A DNA stretch of 64,000 nucleotides. Origin: Geodermatophilus obscurus. Lineage in GTDB: Bacteria; Actinomycetota; Actinomycetes; Mycobacteriales; Geodermatophilaceae. The DNA is taken from contig NZ_FRDM01000022.1 in assembly GCF_900143215.1 (NCBI RefSeq), positions 1-64,000 of the forward strand, given 5' to 3'. Position 1 is the stretch's first letter, and every line of letters starts with the position of its first letter. Made by a program: the position numbers and the translations under genes. This document shows positions 8,391 through 17,124 of this stretch, piece after piece. A model generated the notes under the pieces. That model saw nothing but the letters and a program-made list of their open reading frames with translations. It ran no database searches and was not told where the DNA came from.

Positions 8391-9206
8391 CACGAACGGC
8401 TGCAGCGTCCGGACACCGTTCGGCAGCGGCGTACCGCGGGCAGAACCGAGCCCGCGGCCCGCCGGGCCGTGCGGACCGTGGCCCACGCGAGCCGGCCCCT
8501 CCGGGCGTCCGCGAGGCCCGGCGTCCGGCCGACCAACGGGAAGCCGCGCACGCGTCGGGCCCCCACCCGGGTGGATCAGCGGCCGGGTGGTCCGGGCCCA
8601 CCCCGGTCGCCGCCAGGCTCTCCCCGTGAGGCAGATCGACCGGCGAGGGGTGCGGACATGGCAGTGGCAACGTCGATGGCGAAGGCCTTCGGCCCCGAGG
8701 ACCGCGGCTGGCAGCGGCACCCCGACCCGTGGAGCGCCTACACGCGGATCCCCATCCCGGCCCTGCTGACGGCAGCGGTCCCGATCCGCACCTCGCGGCG
8801 CGGTCAGGACGTACAGCCCGACCGGGACGGCTCGTCGTCGTCGGTCCCGTCGAGGGACACCCGGACGACGATCCGCTGCTCGGCCGGGTCGTGCGCCCAC
8901 TCCGACACCAGCGCCGCAACGTGTGCAGGCAGCAGGTCGTGCAGGCGGAACCGCACCACCCGGCCGGGACGACGCGGTGGGATGGTGAGCCGGCCGGCCG
9001 GCAGCGGGAGGGGGCGCGCTGGGGCCTCGACGGAGGGGGGCCACAGGCACACCTCCACCGGTGCTCGTGCGCTGTACGGGCGCAGGCCCGCACCGGCCGG
9101 GCGGACCACCGTCGCGGCGCCATCATCCCCCGGGTTCCCGCCGGGGTGGTCCCGCGCCGGGGTCGTCCGTCCCCACCCCGCCCGCGGCGACCCCCACGGC
9201 ACGGCG
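8391..9206 (+). other. Gene-poor stretch with a decayed DUF6653 start
   Basis: From ATG 8658 (AGGGG upstream) about 43 residues resemble the N-terminus of DUF6653 membrane proteins, with a WQRHPDPWSAYTR motif and the beginning of a first membrane helix. The resemblance ends near 8786, where the frame turns arginine- and serine-rich without membrane character. The rest of the stretch holds only a doubtful minus-strand frame (8804-9109). I read it as a truncated gene plus spacer. Confidence 0.35.
8804..9109 (-). CDS. Hypothetical protein, doubtful
   Basis: This minus-strand frame of about 101 codons has protein-like composition in its second half (RFRLHDLLPAHVAALVSEWA, then a V/D-rich segment) and high G/C at codon position three. 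The first half is rich in Pro and Arg. The GTG at 9109 is a guess; no ribosome site is seen. I recognise no family. It could be a real small gene or a chance frame opposite the decayed DUF6653 region. Confidence 0.3.
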   Translation of the reverse strand: MVRPAGAGLRPYSARAPVEVCLWPPSVEAPARPLPLPAGRLTIPPRRPGRVVRFRLHDLLPAHVAALVSEWAHDPAEQRIVVRVSLDGTDDDEPSRSGCTS

Positions 9207-9428
9207 ATGCCGTACGAGGTGCGGCTCTGCGGGCGGCTGCCGCAGTCGGCGGTCGGCTCCATGCGGTCGCGCTCCGTCGACCCGGGCGTGCGCGGCGAGC
9301 GCCGGACCACCGTGCTCACCGGCACGGTCGCCCACCAGGCCGCGCTGCGCGCCCTGCTCGAGCTGATCCGGGGCACCGGCGCCGGCCTGCTGCCACTGCC
9401 CGTCCGCGTTGCCGACGTCCGCGCATGA
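9207..9428 (+). CDS. Small conserved hypothetical protein
   Basis: This 73-residue protein resembles a small actinobacterial family I have seen without a function. It has an N-terminal YEVRLCGRL strand, a middle part with Val and Thr residues ([20 protein letters not shown]), and a short closing strand. ATG 9207 begins the conserved part. Its stop overlaps the CPBP protease start by ATGA, so the two are likely co-transcribed. The family is often found beside unrelated enzymes, so the context says little about its job. Confidence 0.6.
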   Translation: MPYEVRLCGRLPQSAVGSMRSRSVDPGVRGERRTTVLTGTVAHQAALRALLELIRGTGAGLLPLPVRVADVRA

Positions 9429-10255
9429 GCACCGACACCCGGCGACGTCGTCCCGGCGCCACGACGTGGCCGCGCTTCCTCTGCGGGTTCGTGCTCGTCT
9501 ACGGCGTCCTCGCGGTCGGGGGCCGACTCGACCCCACGGCGCGTTCCGGGCTCGCGGTCCTGGCCGCCGTCCTGGCGACCGGGGTGCTGGTGGAACGGGT
9601 GCTGTTCGGGTGCTCGTGGACCGCGGCGCGCAGGCTGCTCGGTCTGGGACGTCCCGGCGGCCGTGCCCTCGCCGCTGCCACCGTCGTCGCGGGTCTGGTC
9701 CTGCTGGTGTATCCGCTGAGCTGGATGGTGACGGGGACAGCGGTGCGCCCGCGTCCGGACTGGTGGTGGCTGCTGCTCGGGGTGTTCGCCCTGCACGGAC
9801 TGGCGGAGGAGTTCGTCTGGCGGGGGTACGCCTTCCGCAGGCTCCGGGAGGGTCGCTCCTTCCGGACCGCGGTGTGGCTGACGATGCCGCTGGTGGTCGC
9901 GGCGCACGTACCCATCCTGGTGACCTCCGGTCCGGCGGTGGGGCTGGGCGCCATGGCCGTCGCGGCCGTCACCACCGTCTCGCTGAGCCGTCTCTACGAG
10001 GACGGCGGGCACACCCTGTGGGCGCCGGCCCTGGTGCACGCCGCCATCGACAGCTTCAAGCTCGTCGAGATCCCCGCCGGCGCCACGACCTCGTTCTCGC
10101 TGCTGCTCGTCGCCGTGAGCATCGCCGTCCCCCTGCTCGTCCTCCTCCTGCCGCGACGAGCACCGGGCGCCCGCGCCCCCGCCCACGAGGACGGCTGTCC
10201 ACCTCGACCCGGCGCCGCACCGGCCACGAGAGGAACGACCGACGATGACCGCTGA
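9425..10255 (+). CDS. CPBP-family intramembrane metalloprotease
   Basis: The 276-residue multi-helix membrane protein carries the CPBP (Abi/CAAX protease) signature. Motif 1 is GLAEEFVWRGYAFRRL, with the paired glutamates and arginine of the active site. A histidine-containing helix (VVAAHVPIL) and a final WAPALVHAAIDSF motif follow. Members cleave substrates within the membrane or process prenylated-type peptides; bacterial substrates are mostly unknown. It is coupled by ATGA to the small upstream protein and overlaps the next gene by 11 bp, forming a three-gene operon. Confidence 0.82.
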   Translation: MSTDTRRRRPGATTWPRFLCGFVLVYGVLAVGGRLDPTARSGLAVLAAVLATGVLVERVLFGCSWTAARRLLGLGRPGGRALAAATVVAGLVLLVYPLSWMVTGTAVRPRPDWWWLLLGVFALHGLAEEFVWRGYAFRRLREGRSFRTAVWLTMPLVVAAHVPILVTSGPAVGLGAMAVAAVTTVSLSRLYEDGGHTLWAPALVHAAIDSFKLVEIPAGATTSFSLLLVAVSIAVPLLVLLLPRRAPGARAPAHEDGCPPRPGAAPATRGTTDDDR

Positions 10256-10724
10256 CATCGGACTCGGCCTGAGCGTGATCGCGACCGCTCTCTGGTCGGG
10301 ACTCCTGCTGACCGTGACCACGATCCTGCACCCCATGTTCGCCGCCCGTGGGCCTGCCGGCTTCCTCGAGGACATGCGCCGGTTCCTGCCGATCGCCCGT
10401 CGCTCGCCGACGAACTACGTCCTCGTCGTCGCCCTGGTCGCCAGCCCCGTCATCGCCCTCGTCGGGCTGTGGCCGCAGGTCGGCAGTGCGCCCTTCGTCC
10501 TCACCGCCGCCGGCCTGGCCGCCACGGTGATCGGTCCCGGCCTCACGTCCCGGTTCCTCGCGGAACCGAACTACGCGGTGATCCTGGGATGGGACCCGGC
10601 ATCCGTCCCGGACGACTGGCAGGTGGCCCGGGCCCGGTACTTCCGCCTCAACTGGCTCCGTGCTGCCCTCACCTGGCTGGCGCTCGGGCTGTTCCTCACC
10701 GCGACCTGCCTGCACGTCTCCTGA
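10245..10724 (+). CDS. DUF1772-like (anthrone oxygenase-like) membrane protein
   Basis: This 159-residue protein has four predicted membrane helices. A polar central segment near residues 33-60 includes FLEDMRRFLPIARRSPTNY. A conserved-looking RARYFRLNWLRA lies before the last helix. The layout matches DUF1772 proteins, some of which are called anthrone oxygenase-like, though a catalytic role is not established for this branch. ATG 10245 overlaps the CPBP gene end and has AGGA upstream. Confidence 0.6.
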   Translation: MTADIGLGLSVIATALWSGLLLTVTTILHPMFAARGPAGFLEDMRRFLPIARRSPTNYVLVVALVASPVIALVGLWPQVGSAPFVLTAAGLAATVIGPGLTSRFLAEPNYAVILGWDPASVPDDWQVARARYFRLNWLRAALTWLALGLFLTATCLHVS

Positions 10725-10776
10725 TCGCTCCCCCCGCCGGAGGACGGCTCGTCGGCCGCCGCCGCCCGCCCGGCGG

Positions 10777-11421
10777 TCAGGCGCGGAGGTAGGCGAGCAC
10801 GGCCAGCACCCGCCGGTTGGTGTCCGCGGCCTGGTGCAGGTCCAGTTTGGTGAAGACGTTGTGGACGTAGGCCTCGACCGTCTTCGGGCTGAGGAACAGC
10901 CGCTCGCAGATCGCCTGGTTGGAGCGGCCCTCCGCCATCATCGCGAGCACTTCGCGCTCCCGCTCGGAGAGGGCGTCCAGCGGGTTGCGTGCCCGTGCCC
11001 GGCCGACGAGCCGGGCGACGACCCCGGGGTCGATCACCACGCCCCCGGCCGCGACGCGGCGGACGGCGTCGGTGAGTTCCCCGGGATCCGCGACGCGCTC
11101 CTTGAGCAGGTACCCGGTGCCGGAGGTGCCGGACTCGACGAGCTGCATGGCGTAGTGCGGCTCGACGTACGCCGACAGCACGAGGACGCCCACGTCCGGG
11201 TGTCGCTCGGCCAGCGACCGCGCGGCGTCGAGGCCCTCGGTGGTGCGCGTGGGTGGCATCCGGATGTCGACGACGACGGCGTCCGGCGGGTCCCGCTCGA
11301 CCGCGTCGAGGAGTGCGGCGGCGTCGCCCACCTCCGCCGTGACGTCGAAGCCGGCGTCGGCGAGGAGCCGCCCGATGCCGGCCCGGAACAGCGCCGCGTC
11401 GTCGGCGACGATCACCCGCAC
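10777..11421 (-). CDS. NarL/LuxR-type response regulator
   Basis: The 214-residue regulator has a receiver domain with acidic residues 7-8, phospho-acceptor Asp52 (AVVVDIRMPP) and conserved Lys in GYLLKERV. The C-terminal LuxR helix-turn-helix reads LSEREREVLAMMAEGRSNQ and SPKTVEAYVHNVFTKL. The likely GTG start at 11421 lies inside the end of the upstream kinase gene; a GTG two codons later is also possible. It is the output partner of the kinase encoded at 11412-13175. Confidence 0.88.
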   Translation of the reverse strand: MRVIVADDAALFRAGIGRLLADAGFDVTAEVGDAAALLDAVERDPPDAVVVDIRMPPTRTTEGLDAARSLAERHPDVGVLVLSAYVEPHYAMQLVESGTSGTGYLLKERVADPGELTDAVRRVAAGGVVIDPGVVARLVGRARARNPLDALSEREREVLAMMAEGRSNQAICERLFLSPKTVEAYVHNVFTKLDLHQAADTNRRVLAVLAYLRA

Positions 11422-13175
11422 GGCACCGTCGCGATCACCCGCGTGCCGCCGCCCCGGGGACTGTGCACCGACAGCTCGCCGCCGAGCGCCGCCACCCGGT
11501 CCGCCAGCCCGCGGAGACCGGATCCGGCCGCCTCCGCTCCGCCTCGGCCGTCGTCCGCCACCTGGACGCACAGCCCGCCCCCGTCGGCCCGGACGTCGAT
11601 CACGACCTGTCCGGCGCCCGCGTGCTTGGCCGCGTTGGCCAGTGCCTCGGACACCACGAAGTAGCAGGTCCGCTCGACCGCGTCCGGCCACCGCCGGGCC
11701 GGCACGTCGCCGACGACGGCGGGCACCGGGGACCGTTCCGCGAGCGAGGTGAGCGCAGGGCCCAGACCGGCGTCGGTGAGGAGCACCGGGTAGATCCCCC
11801 GGGCGAGCTCCCGGAGCTCCTCCAGCGCGCCGGCCAGCTCGGCTCCCGCCTCGTCGAGCAGCGCGCCGATCTCCGCGCGGCTGGCGCTGCCCAGCTGCGT
11901 CCGCGCCAGCCGCAGCGCGAGGGCCACGGTGACGAGCCGCTGCTGGGCGCCGTCGTGCAGGTCGCGCTCCACCCGGCGGCGGGCGCCGTCGGCTGCCTCC
12001 ACGATCCGTGCGCGCGACGCGCGCACCTCCCGCAGCTGGCTGCGGACCTCGGCGTGCAACCGTTCGTTCTGCACCGCCATGCCGGCCCCGGCGGCCACCG
12101 CCGCCACGAGTTCCGGCTCCGCCGAGAGCACCGGGTCGTGCACCAGCACCGCGATCGGCTCGCCGTCCCGTTCCAGGCGGGTCAGCCCGCGGCCGCCGTT
12201 CGCCTCGACCGCCACCGGAACGCCGCTGGCGTCGACGAAGGCGCGCCGCTCGGGCAGCCAGTAGGCCAGCTCCAGGGTCGGGTCGTGCAGCGTGCGGGCG
12301 AGGACGCTGCGCAGTCGCTCGGGGACCGGTAGCCCGGCGCCCAGCTCCACGATGAGACGGCCCACCGCGGACCGGTCCAGCTGGCTGCGCAGCAGCCCGA
12401 GCAGCAGGGCCACCGGCCACACGACGAGGACGACCTGCGCCGACCACGCGAAGACCACTCCCACCGAGGGCGGGATGAGCAGCAGGATGGCCGTGCGCTC
12501 GACGAGGATCGTGCCGACGATGACCGCGCCGCCGAGGACGCCCGGCGTGAGGCTGCGGCGTTGCGCCGGACCGGCCGTGCGCCACCGGGTGAACACGATC
12601 GCCAGCAGGGACAGGAACAGCGCCACGACGACCGCCTGCACGGCCAGGTCCACCCCGGACGGGGTGAACGCGCCGCTCCGCGCCGCGATGACCAGGCCGC
12701 CGGGAGGGGGCCCCTCCCCCAGCCCGCGCTGGGCGCCCAGCAGGAGGAACACGGCGTCCAGCGGCGCCGAGAGCAGGTAGCCGACGGTCACGACGACCCG
12801 CTCCGCCCGGTTCTGCACCCGGCCGCCGGGGAAGGTGGCGAGCAGGTGGACGAGCACGCTCAGGTAGACGGAGCTGAGCAGGACGCCGATGACGAACGCG
12901 GGGCGCACGGCGACGGCGACCGCGAACCGGGCGAACCAGGCGAACCCCAGGACCACCATCAGGGCCCCGGTCCGGCTGTCCGGACGTCGGGTCCACGCCA
13001 CCAGCCCGACCGTGACGAACGACCAGCCGACGGCGACCTCCAGGACGAGCGTGGGGGCGAGCAGGTCGGCCGGCACCTCGTAGCCGCCCCACACCAGCGC
13101 GCATCCCGCCCCGACCCCGGCGAGCAGACCGGCGGCGCCGATGACCTTGCGGCCCTGGGGGCTCAACCGCTGCAC
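11412..13175 (-). CDS. Large membrane-bound NarL-class sensor histidine kinase
   Basis: This 587-residue protein begins with about eight membrane helices (residues 12-270). A GAF-like cytoplasmic region follows, with an ELAYWLPERRAFVDASG segment around 300-370. The HisKA_3 box ARRRVERDLHDGAQQRLV and a HATPase_c domain (SEALANAAKHAGA and ADDGRGGAEAAGSGLRGL) complete it. The multi-helix N-terminus suggests detection of a membrane-derived or lipophilic signal. GTG 13175 overlaps the upstream receiver gene by 13 bp and its end overlaps the LuxR regulator gene, making a tight three-gene operon. Confidence 0.86.
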   Translation of the reverse strand: MQRLSPQGRKVIGAAGLLAGVGAGCALVWGGYEVPADLLAPTLVLEVAVGWSFVTVGLVAWTRRPDSRTGALMVVLGFAWFARFAVAVAVRPAFVIGVLLSSVYLSVLVHLLATFPGGRVQNRAERVVVTVGYLLSAPLDAVFLLLGAQRGLGEGPPPGGLVIAARSGAFTPSGVDLAVQAVVVALFLSLLAIVFTRWRTAGPAQRRSLTPGVLGGAVIVGTILVERTAILLLIPPSVGVVFAWSAQVVLVVWPVALLLGLLRSQLDRSAVGRLIVELGAGLPVPERLRSVLARTLHDPTLELAYWLPERRAFVDASGVPVAVEANGGRGLTRLERDGEPIAVLVHDPVLSAEPELVAAVAAGAGMAVQNERLHAEVRSQLREVRASRARIVEAADGARRRVERDLHDGAQQRLVTVALALRLARTQLGSASRAEIGALLDEAGAELAGALEELRELARGIYPVLLTDAGLGPALTSLAERSPVPAVVGDVPARRWPDAVERTCYFVVSEALANAAKHAGAGQVVIDVRADGGGLCVQVADDGRGGAEAAGSGLRGLADRVAALGGELSVHSPRGGGTRVIATVPCG

Positions 13176-13546
13176 GTCGCGGCTCCCGCCGGCCCGGAGA
13201 TGACCCGCAGGAGGGCCTCCCCGCCCAGCTCCGCCTTGGCGATGAACCCCCGCGCGCGGCTGGCGTCGACCCGGGAGCCGTAGTCCAGCCGCGCCCGGCT
13301 CGACACCAGGACGATGATCGGCGCCCCCTGCCGACCGGCGATCCGCTCCGCCACGGCGAAGCCGTCGCTGTCGGGGAGCTGGACGTCGAGCAGCACGACG
13401 TCGGGGGCGAGCTCGCGAGCGGCGCGGAGGGCGTCGGCACCGTCGGCGGCCTCCCCCACCACCTGGAAGCCACCGGCGACGAGCAACCGCCGGGCCAGCG
13501 ACCGGAAGGGGGCGTGATCATCGACGATCAGCACCCGTGCTGCCAC
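13163..13546 (-). CDS. Stand-alone receiver-domain response regulator
   Basis: The 127-residue protein is only a receiver domain: acidic residues 9-10 (VLIVDDHAPF), phospho-acceptor Asp54 (VVLLDVQLPDSDG), a Ser in the switch position (VLVSSRA) and Lys in FIAKAELGG. No output domain follows; the stop lies 13 bp inside the kinase gene. It may compete with the LuxR regulator for phosphate or act by protein contact. GTG 13546 begins the conserved strand; no clear ribosome site is visible, so a leaderless message is possible. Confidence 0.82.
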   Translation of the reverse strand: MAARVLIVDDHAPFRSLARRLLVAGGFQVVGEAADGADALRAARELAPDVVLLDVQLPDSDGFAVAERIAGRQGAPIIVLVSSRARLDYGSRVDASRARGFIAKAELGGEALLRVISGPAGAATCSG

Positions 13547-13681
13547 ACCGCGAGCGTGGCACCGGTCGCGGCCGGCGACCACAGGGTCAGCCCTGAGGAC
13601 GGTCGAGGGCCTGCCCGCTGGTCCGGCCCGGTCGCCGGGCGAACCCTCGGTCCCGTTCCTCTCCACCTGACGGAGGCCCTC

Positions 13682-14500
13682 ATGTCCAGCACCGCGCAGT
13701 GGGTGCGTCAGCACCGGCTGACCAGCTTCTTCGTCCTCGCCTACCTGGTGTCGTGGCTCCCGTGGGCGTTCGACGCGGCCGGGCTCTCCCTCGGAACACC
13801 CTTCTTCCCCGGCGGTCCACTCGTCGCAGCCCTCGTCGTCATCGCGTTCGCCGACGGCCGGCGGGGCTTCCGGGAACTCGGCGCGCGGCTGGTCCGCTGG
13901 CGGGTCGGCTGGATCTGGTACGCCGTCGCCCTCGGCCTCCCGGTGCTGTTGGTGCTCACGACCGGTGTCCTCATGTGGGTGCTCGGCGCTCCGGCACCCG
14001 ACCTCTCGGCGATCGTCTGGGCTGACGTGGCCCTGGTGCTCGCGTTCCGCATGGTCAACCCGGCGGACAGCGCGCTGGGTGAGGAGCCCGGGTTCCGCGG
14101 CTACGCCCTGCCGCACCTGCAGGACCGGCTGTCCCCGCTGGCGGCGGCCGGGGTGCTCGGTGTCCTGACCGCGGGGTGGCACATCCCGCTGGTCGCGCTC
14201 GGCAACCTCGGCTGGATCGGGCTGCCCTCCACCGTGCTGATCGCGTTCCTCTACGTCTGGCTGTTCAACCGCACCGGCGGCAGCCTGCTCATGACCATGC
14301 TGTTCCACGCCAGTCAGGGCGCGCTGACCTTCGGCATGCTCGGCTCCACCGGCGCCTACGCGGACCGCGCGGCCTACGTCTACTTCGGCGTCCTCGTCGT
14401 CGCCGTGGCGGCCGTGCTGGGGCTGGACCGCGCGAGCTGGCGCCGGGCACCGGAGTCGGCCACCGACGCCGAGCCGGAGCCCGTGGCCGCCCGGCGCTGA
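13682..14500 (+). CDS. CPBP-family intramembrane metalloprotease
   Basis: The 272-residue protein has seven to eight membrane helices and the CPBP motifs: GEEPGFRGYALPHLQ (paired Glu plus Arg), GWHIPLVALG and LFHASQGALTF, which together would bind the metal. ATG 13682 has GGAGG upstream. It is distinct from the CPBP protein at 9425-10255 in spacing of motifs and N-terminus. It diverges from the receiver/kinase operon and could be one of its targets, but this is inference from position only. Confidence 0.82.
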   Translation: MSSTAQWVRQHRLTSFFVLAYLVSWLPWAFDAAGLSLGTPFFPGGPLVAALVVIAFADGRRGFRELGARLVRWRVGWIWYAVALGLPVLLVLTTGVLMWVLGAPAPDLSAIVWADVALVLAFRMVNPADSALGEEPGFRGYALPHLQDRLSPLAAAGVLGVLTAGWHIPLVALGNLGWIGLPSTVLIAFLYVWLFNRTGGSLLMTMLFHASQGALTFGMLGSTGAYADRAAYVYFGVLVVAVAAVLGLDRASWRRAPESATDAEPEPVAARR

Positions 14501-14681
14501 GGCCACCCGTCCGTGTCCCGGGGCACGGACGTCAGCACCGCTCCACGGGCCCGCTGGCCCCGCGCGTCCTGCCGGGGCCGGCAGGGCCGGCCGCAGCGGC
14601 CGGGCGAGGACGTCAGTCCCGGCCGCGTCGGCCGGCGGGCGTGGGTCCGGGGCGCGCAGCCCCCACCGGCCGTCCGGCACG

Positions 14682-15222
14682 GACGCGGAGTACACCGTCG
14701 TCCCGGCCGGCCAGGCGGTCGACCTCCCGGACGGGGTCGGCGACGAGGTCGGTGCCTGCCCGGGCATCCCGGGCACCACCGCGCACCGTGCGGTGTCCGG
14801 GGACGGCCCGGTCACCGGCTCGGCGGTGCTCGTGCACGGCGTGCTCGGCGGGGTCGGGTCGCTCGCCGCGCCGTTGGCCCGCCGGGGCGGGGACGGTGAT
14901 CGGGACGGTCCGCCGCACCGCCGACCCGGACCGCGTCGACCGGGCGGTCGCGCACGCCGTCGCCCGGATCCGGGCCCACGCGCCCGAGGGGGTCGACCGC
15001 GTCGTCGAGGTCTCGCTGTCCGGCAACCCGGACCTGGACGGGCAGGCGCTCGCCGTCGGCGGGGTGATCGCCACCTACGCCAGCCGGCACGACCGTCCCG
15101 AGCTGCCGTTCGAGCCGCTGCTGTTCGCCGACGGGACGCTGCGGCTGCTCGGCAGCTCGCCGGCCACGCTCCCGGGACGAGCGGGGTCGGTCCGCCGCCG
15201 TACCCGCCCGGCCGGAGGATGA
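14682..15222 (+). pseudogene. Broken zinc-type alcohol dehydrogenase / quinone oxidoreductase
   Basis: The frame at 14682 reads DAEYTVVPAGQAVDLPDGVG, then a nucleotide-binding VLVHGVLGGVGSLAAPLARRGG, as in medium-chain quinone reductases. Near 14885 the match jumps by one base into GTVIGTVRRTADPDRV and continues to the [13 protein letters not shown] segment near 15180. The N-terminal catalytic half (about 90 residues) and the usual C-terminal end are missing. The gene is therefore truncated at both ends and frameshifted. Confidence 0.7.
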
Positions 15223-15226
15223 CCGG

Positions 15227-15658
15227 GTGCGCGCGGTGGTGAGCAGGGTCGGTACAGCGGCGGTGACCGTGGACGGCGCGGTCGTCGGCGAGATCGGCCG
15301 CGGGCTGCTGGCGCTGGTCGGGGTGGGCCGTGGGGACGACGCGGAGCGGGCCCGGACGCTGGCGCGCAAGGTGCACGAGCTGCGGATCTTCCCCACCGAG
15401 GACGGCGCCCGGTCGGTGGGCGACCTCGGCCTGCCGGTGCTCGTCGTCAGCCAGTTCACGCTCTACGCCGACACCCGCAAGGGCCGCCGTCCCTCCTGGG
15501 CCGACGCCGCCCCCGGCGAGGTGGCCGAGCCGCTGGTCGAGGAGGTGGTCGCCGAGCTGCGCCGCCGCGGCAGCGAGGTCGCCACGGGGGTGTTCGGGGC
15601 GCGCATGCTGGTCTCGTCGGTGAACGAGGGGCCGATGACCTTGCTCCTGGAAGTCTGA
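15227..15658 (+). CDS. dtd: D-aminoacyl-tRNA deacylase
   Basis: This 143-residue protein is a full-length DTD. The family removes D-amino acids (and glycine from tRNA-Ala) mis-attached to tRNA, protecting translation. The N-terminal [16 protein letters not shown] strand, the active-site [17 protein letters not shown] motif and the C-terminal [13 protein letters not shown] (the cross-subunit Gly-Pro region) are present. GTG 15227 begins the conserved sequence and lies just after the broken oxidoreductase. It appears monocistronic. Confidence 0.92.
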   Translation: MRAVVSRVGTAAVTVDGAVVGEIGRGLLALVGVGRGDDAERARTLARKVHELRIFPTEDGARSVGDLGLPVLVVSQFTLYADTRKGRRPSWADAAPGEVAEPLVEEVVAELRRRGSEVATGVFGARMLVSSVNEGPMTLLLEV

Positions 15659-15731
15659 GCGCCGGCCGAGCCGGGTACCCAGGCGTGACACGACACACGT
15701 CCTGTGCTTTGGCTGTGAAACGGGCATCCGT

Positions 15732-15758
15732 GGAACACCAGACCCCATCGGGGCCGTT
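15732..15758 (+). promoter_or_regulatory. Possible ECF-sigma promoter upstream of the sigma factor gene
   Basis: GGAAC (15732-15736) and GTT (15756-15758) are separated by 19 bp, about 150 bp before the start. This resembles the GGAAT/C-N18-19-GTT pattern used by stress ECF sigma factors (SigR/SigH type). A single short match in GC-rich DNA is weak evidence. Confidence 0.3.
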
Positions 15759-15907
15759 GGACAGGGCGTACCACACGGACACAGAGCAGGGGCTCACCGG
15801 CTGACCAGGCCGGCCGAGCGGCCCCACCCCCGACGCCCGGGTGCACCGTCGCCCATCGACGACCGACGGTCGTGCATCCGACCCGAAGGCAAGGACGAAG
15901 ACAGATC

Positions 15908-16891
15908 GTGACGCTGCTGCAGTCTTCCACCACTGACACCCTCGAGGTCCGCTCGTCGCGCCGCGAGCCGGACACCAGCGGGCTGGTCTCGACCGACCTC
16001 GTCCGGGTGTACCTCAACACCATCGGCAAGACGGCGCTGCTCACCGCCGAGCAGGAGGTCGAGCTCTCCAAGCGCATCGAGGCCGGTCTGTACGCCGAGC
16101 GCCTGCTGACCGAGCGGCAGCTGACCCCCGCTCTGCAGCGGGACTACAAGGCGCTGGCCGCCGACGGCAAGGCCGCCAAGCGGCACCTGCTGGAGGCCAA
16201 CCTGCGCCTGGTCGTCTCGGTGGCCAAGCGCTACACCGGCCACGGCATGACGTTCCTGGACCTCATCCAGGAGGGCAACGTCGGCCTCATCCGGGCGGTC
16301 GAGAAGTTCGACTACACCAAGGGCTTCAAGTTCTCGACCTACGCGACGTGGTGGATCCGCCAGGCGATCACCCGCGCGATGGCCGACTCCGGCCGCACCA
16401 TCCGGCTGCCCGTGCACCTCGCCGAGCAGGTCAACAAGGTGGTGCGCACCCGGCGCCGGATCCACCAGGAGCTGGAGCGCGAGCCCACCGCCGAGGAGCT
16501 GGGCCTCGAGCTCGACATGACCCCGGAGCGGATCACCGAGCTGCTGGAGTACTCCCGCGACCTGGTGTCGCTGGACCAGACCGTCGGCGCCGACGAGGAG
16601 TCCCGGCTCGGTGACTTCATCGAGGACGCCGACGCCGCGGTCGCCGAGGACGCCGTTGCCTTCCAGATGATGAAGGGCGACGTGCGCAACGTGCTGTCCA
16701 CGCTGGAGGACCGGGAGCGCGACGTCGTCGTGCTGCGCTTCGGCCTGGACGGCGGCCAGCCGCGCACGCTGGAGCAGATCGGCAAGCAGTTCGGTCTGTC
16801 CCGCGAGCGGGTGCGCCAGATCGAGCGCGAGACGATGGCCAAGCTGCGCGATCCGCAGCGCGCCGACGCCCTGCGCGACTACCTGGCCTGA
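15908..16891 (+). CDS. sigB: Primary-like RNA polymerase sigma factor (SigB/HrdB type)
   Basis: The 327-residue sigma-70 protein has region 1.2 ([25 protein letters not shown]), region 2 with the -10-recognising helix ([19 protein letters not shown]), region 3 and region 4 ([19 protein letters not shown]). It lacks the long acidic N-terminal extension of the essential SigA. Its length matches mycobacterial SigB (about 320 residues), a non-essential stress and stationary-phase factor. GTG 15908 follows AAGGA at slightly long spacing. Terminator-like hairpins follow. Confidence 0.88.
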   Translation: MTLLQSSTTDTLEVRSSRREPDTSGLVSTDLVRVYLNTIGKTALLTAEQEVELSKRIEAGLYAERLLTERQLTPALQRDYKALAADGKAAKRHLLEANLRLVVSVAKRYTGHGMTFLDLIQEGNVGLIRAVEKFDYTKGFKFSTYATWWIRQAITRAMADSGRTIRLPVHLAEQVNKVVRTRRRIHQELEREPTAEELGLELDMTPERITELLEYSRDLVSLDQTVGADEESRLGDFIEDADAAVAEDAVAFQMMKGDVRNVLSTLEDRERDVVVLRFGLDGGQPRTLEQIGKQFGLSRERVRQIERETMAKLRDPQRADALRDYLA

Positions 16892-16894
16892 GCA

Positions 16895-16987
16895 AGGGCC
16901 CCGCTGCTCCCCCACCCTCGCGGTGGGGCCCTGCAGAGGGGCCGCCCGTCCTCCGCGAGCTCGAAGGCGGGACCCGGGACGGGGCCG
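16895..16987. repeat. Dispersed palindromic repeat, copy A (divergent)
   Basis: The block begins 4 bp after the sigma factor stop. It contains a CCCCACC/GGTGGGG hairpin (16910-16928), then the family core GGCGGGACCCGGGACGGGG near its end. It is related to the copies listed at 22689, 26144, 26974, 27079, 31510, 33534 and 49841. It could act as a terminator. Confidence 0.55.
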
Positions 16988-16990
16988 CAC

Positions 16991-17024
16991 CGGGAGCCGG
17001 TCACCCACAGGTGGCCGGCTCCCG
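16991..17024. terminator. Hairpin downstream of the sigma factor gene
   Basis: The arms CGGGAGCCGG (16991-17000) and CCGGCTCCCG (17015-17024) form a perfect 10-bp stem around a 14-base loop that can pair further (CAC/GTG). No T-run follows, as is usual in high-GC actinobacteria. Confidence 0.55.
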
Positions 17025-17124
17025 CCGTCTCCGCGTGATCCCCGAGGTTCCCGTGCGCCACCCCCGTGACCGGGACGACCGGCCGCGGGACCCTGGAACG
17101 GCACCGCTCGCCCGAGGGGACGCC

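Noticed and set aside
8373-9428. Single 350-codon frame linking the DUF6653-like start to the small protein at 9207
   Set aside because: The middle is low-complexity Arg/Ser sequence; the two ends look like separate genes that happen to share a frame.
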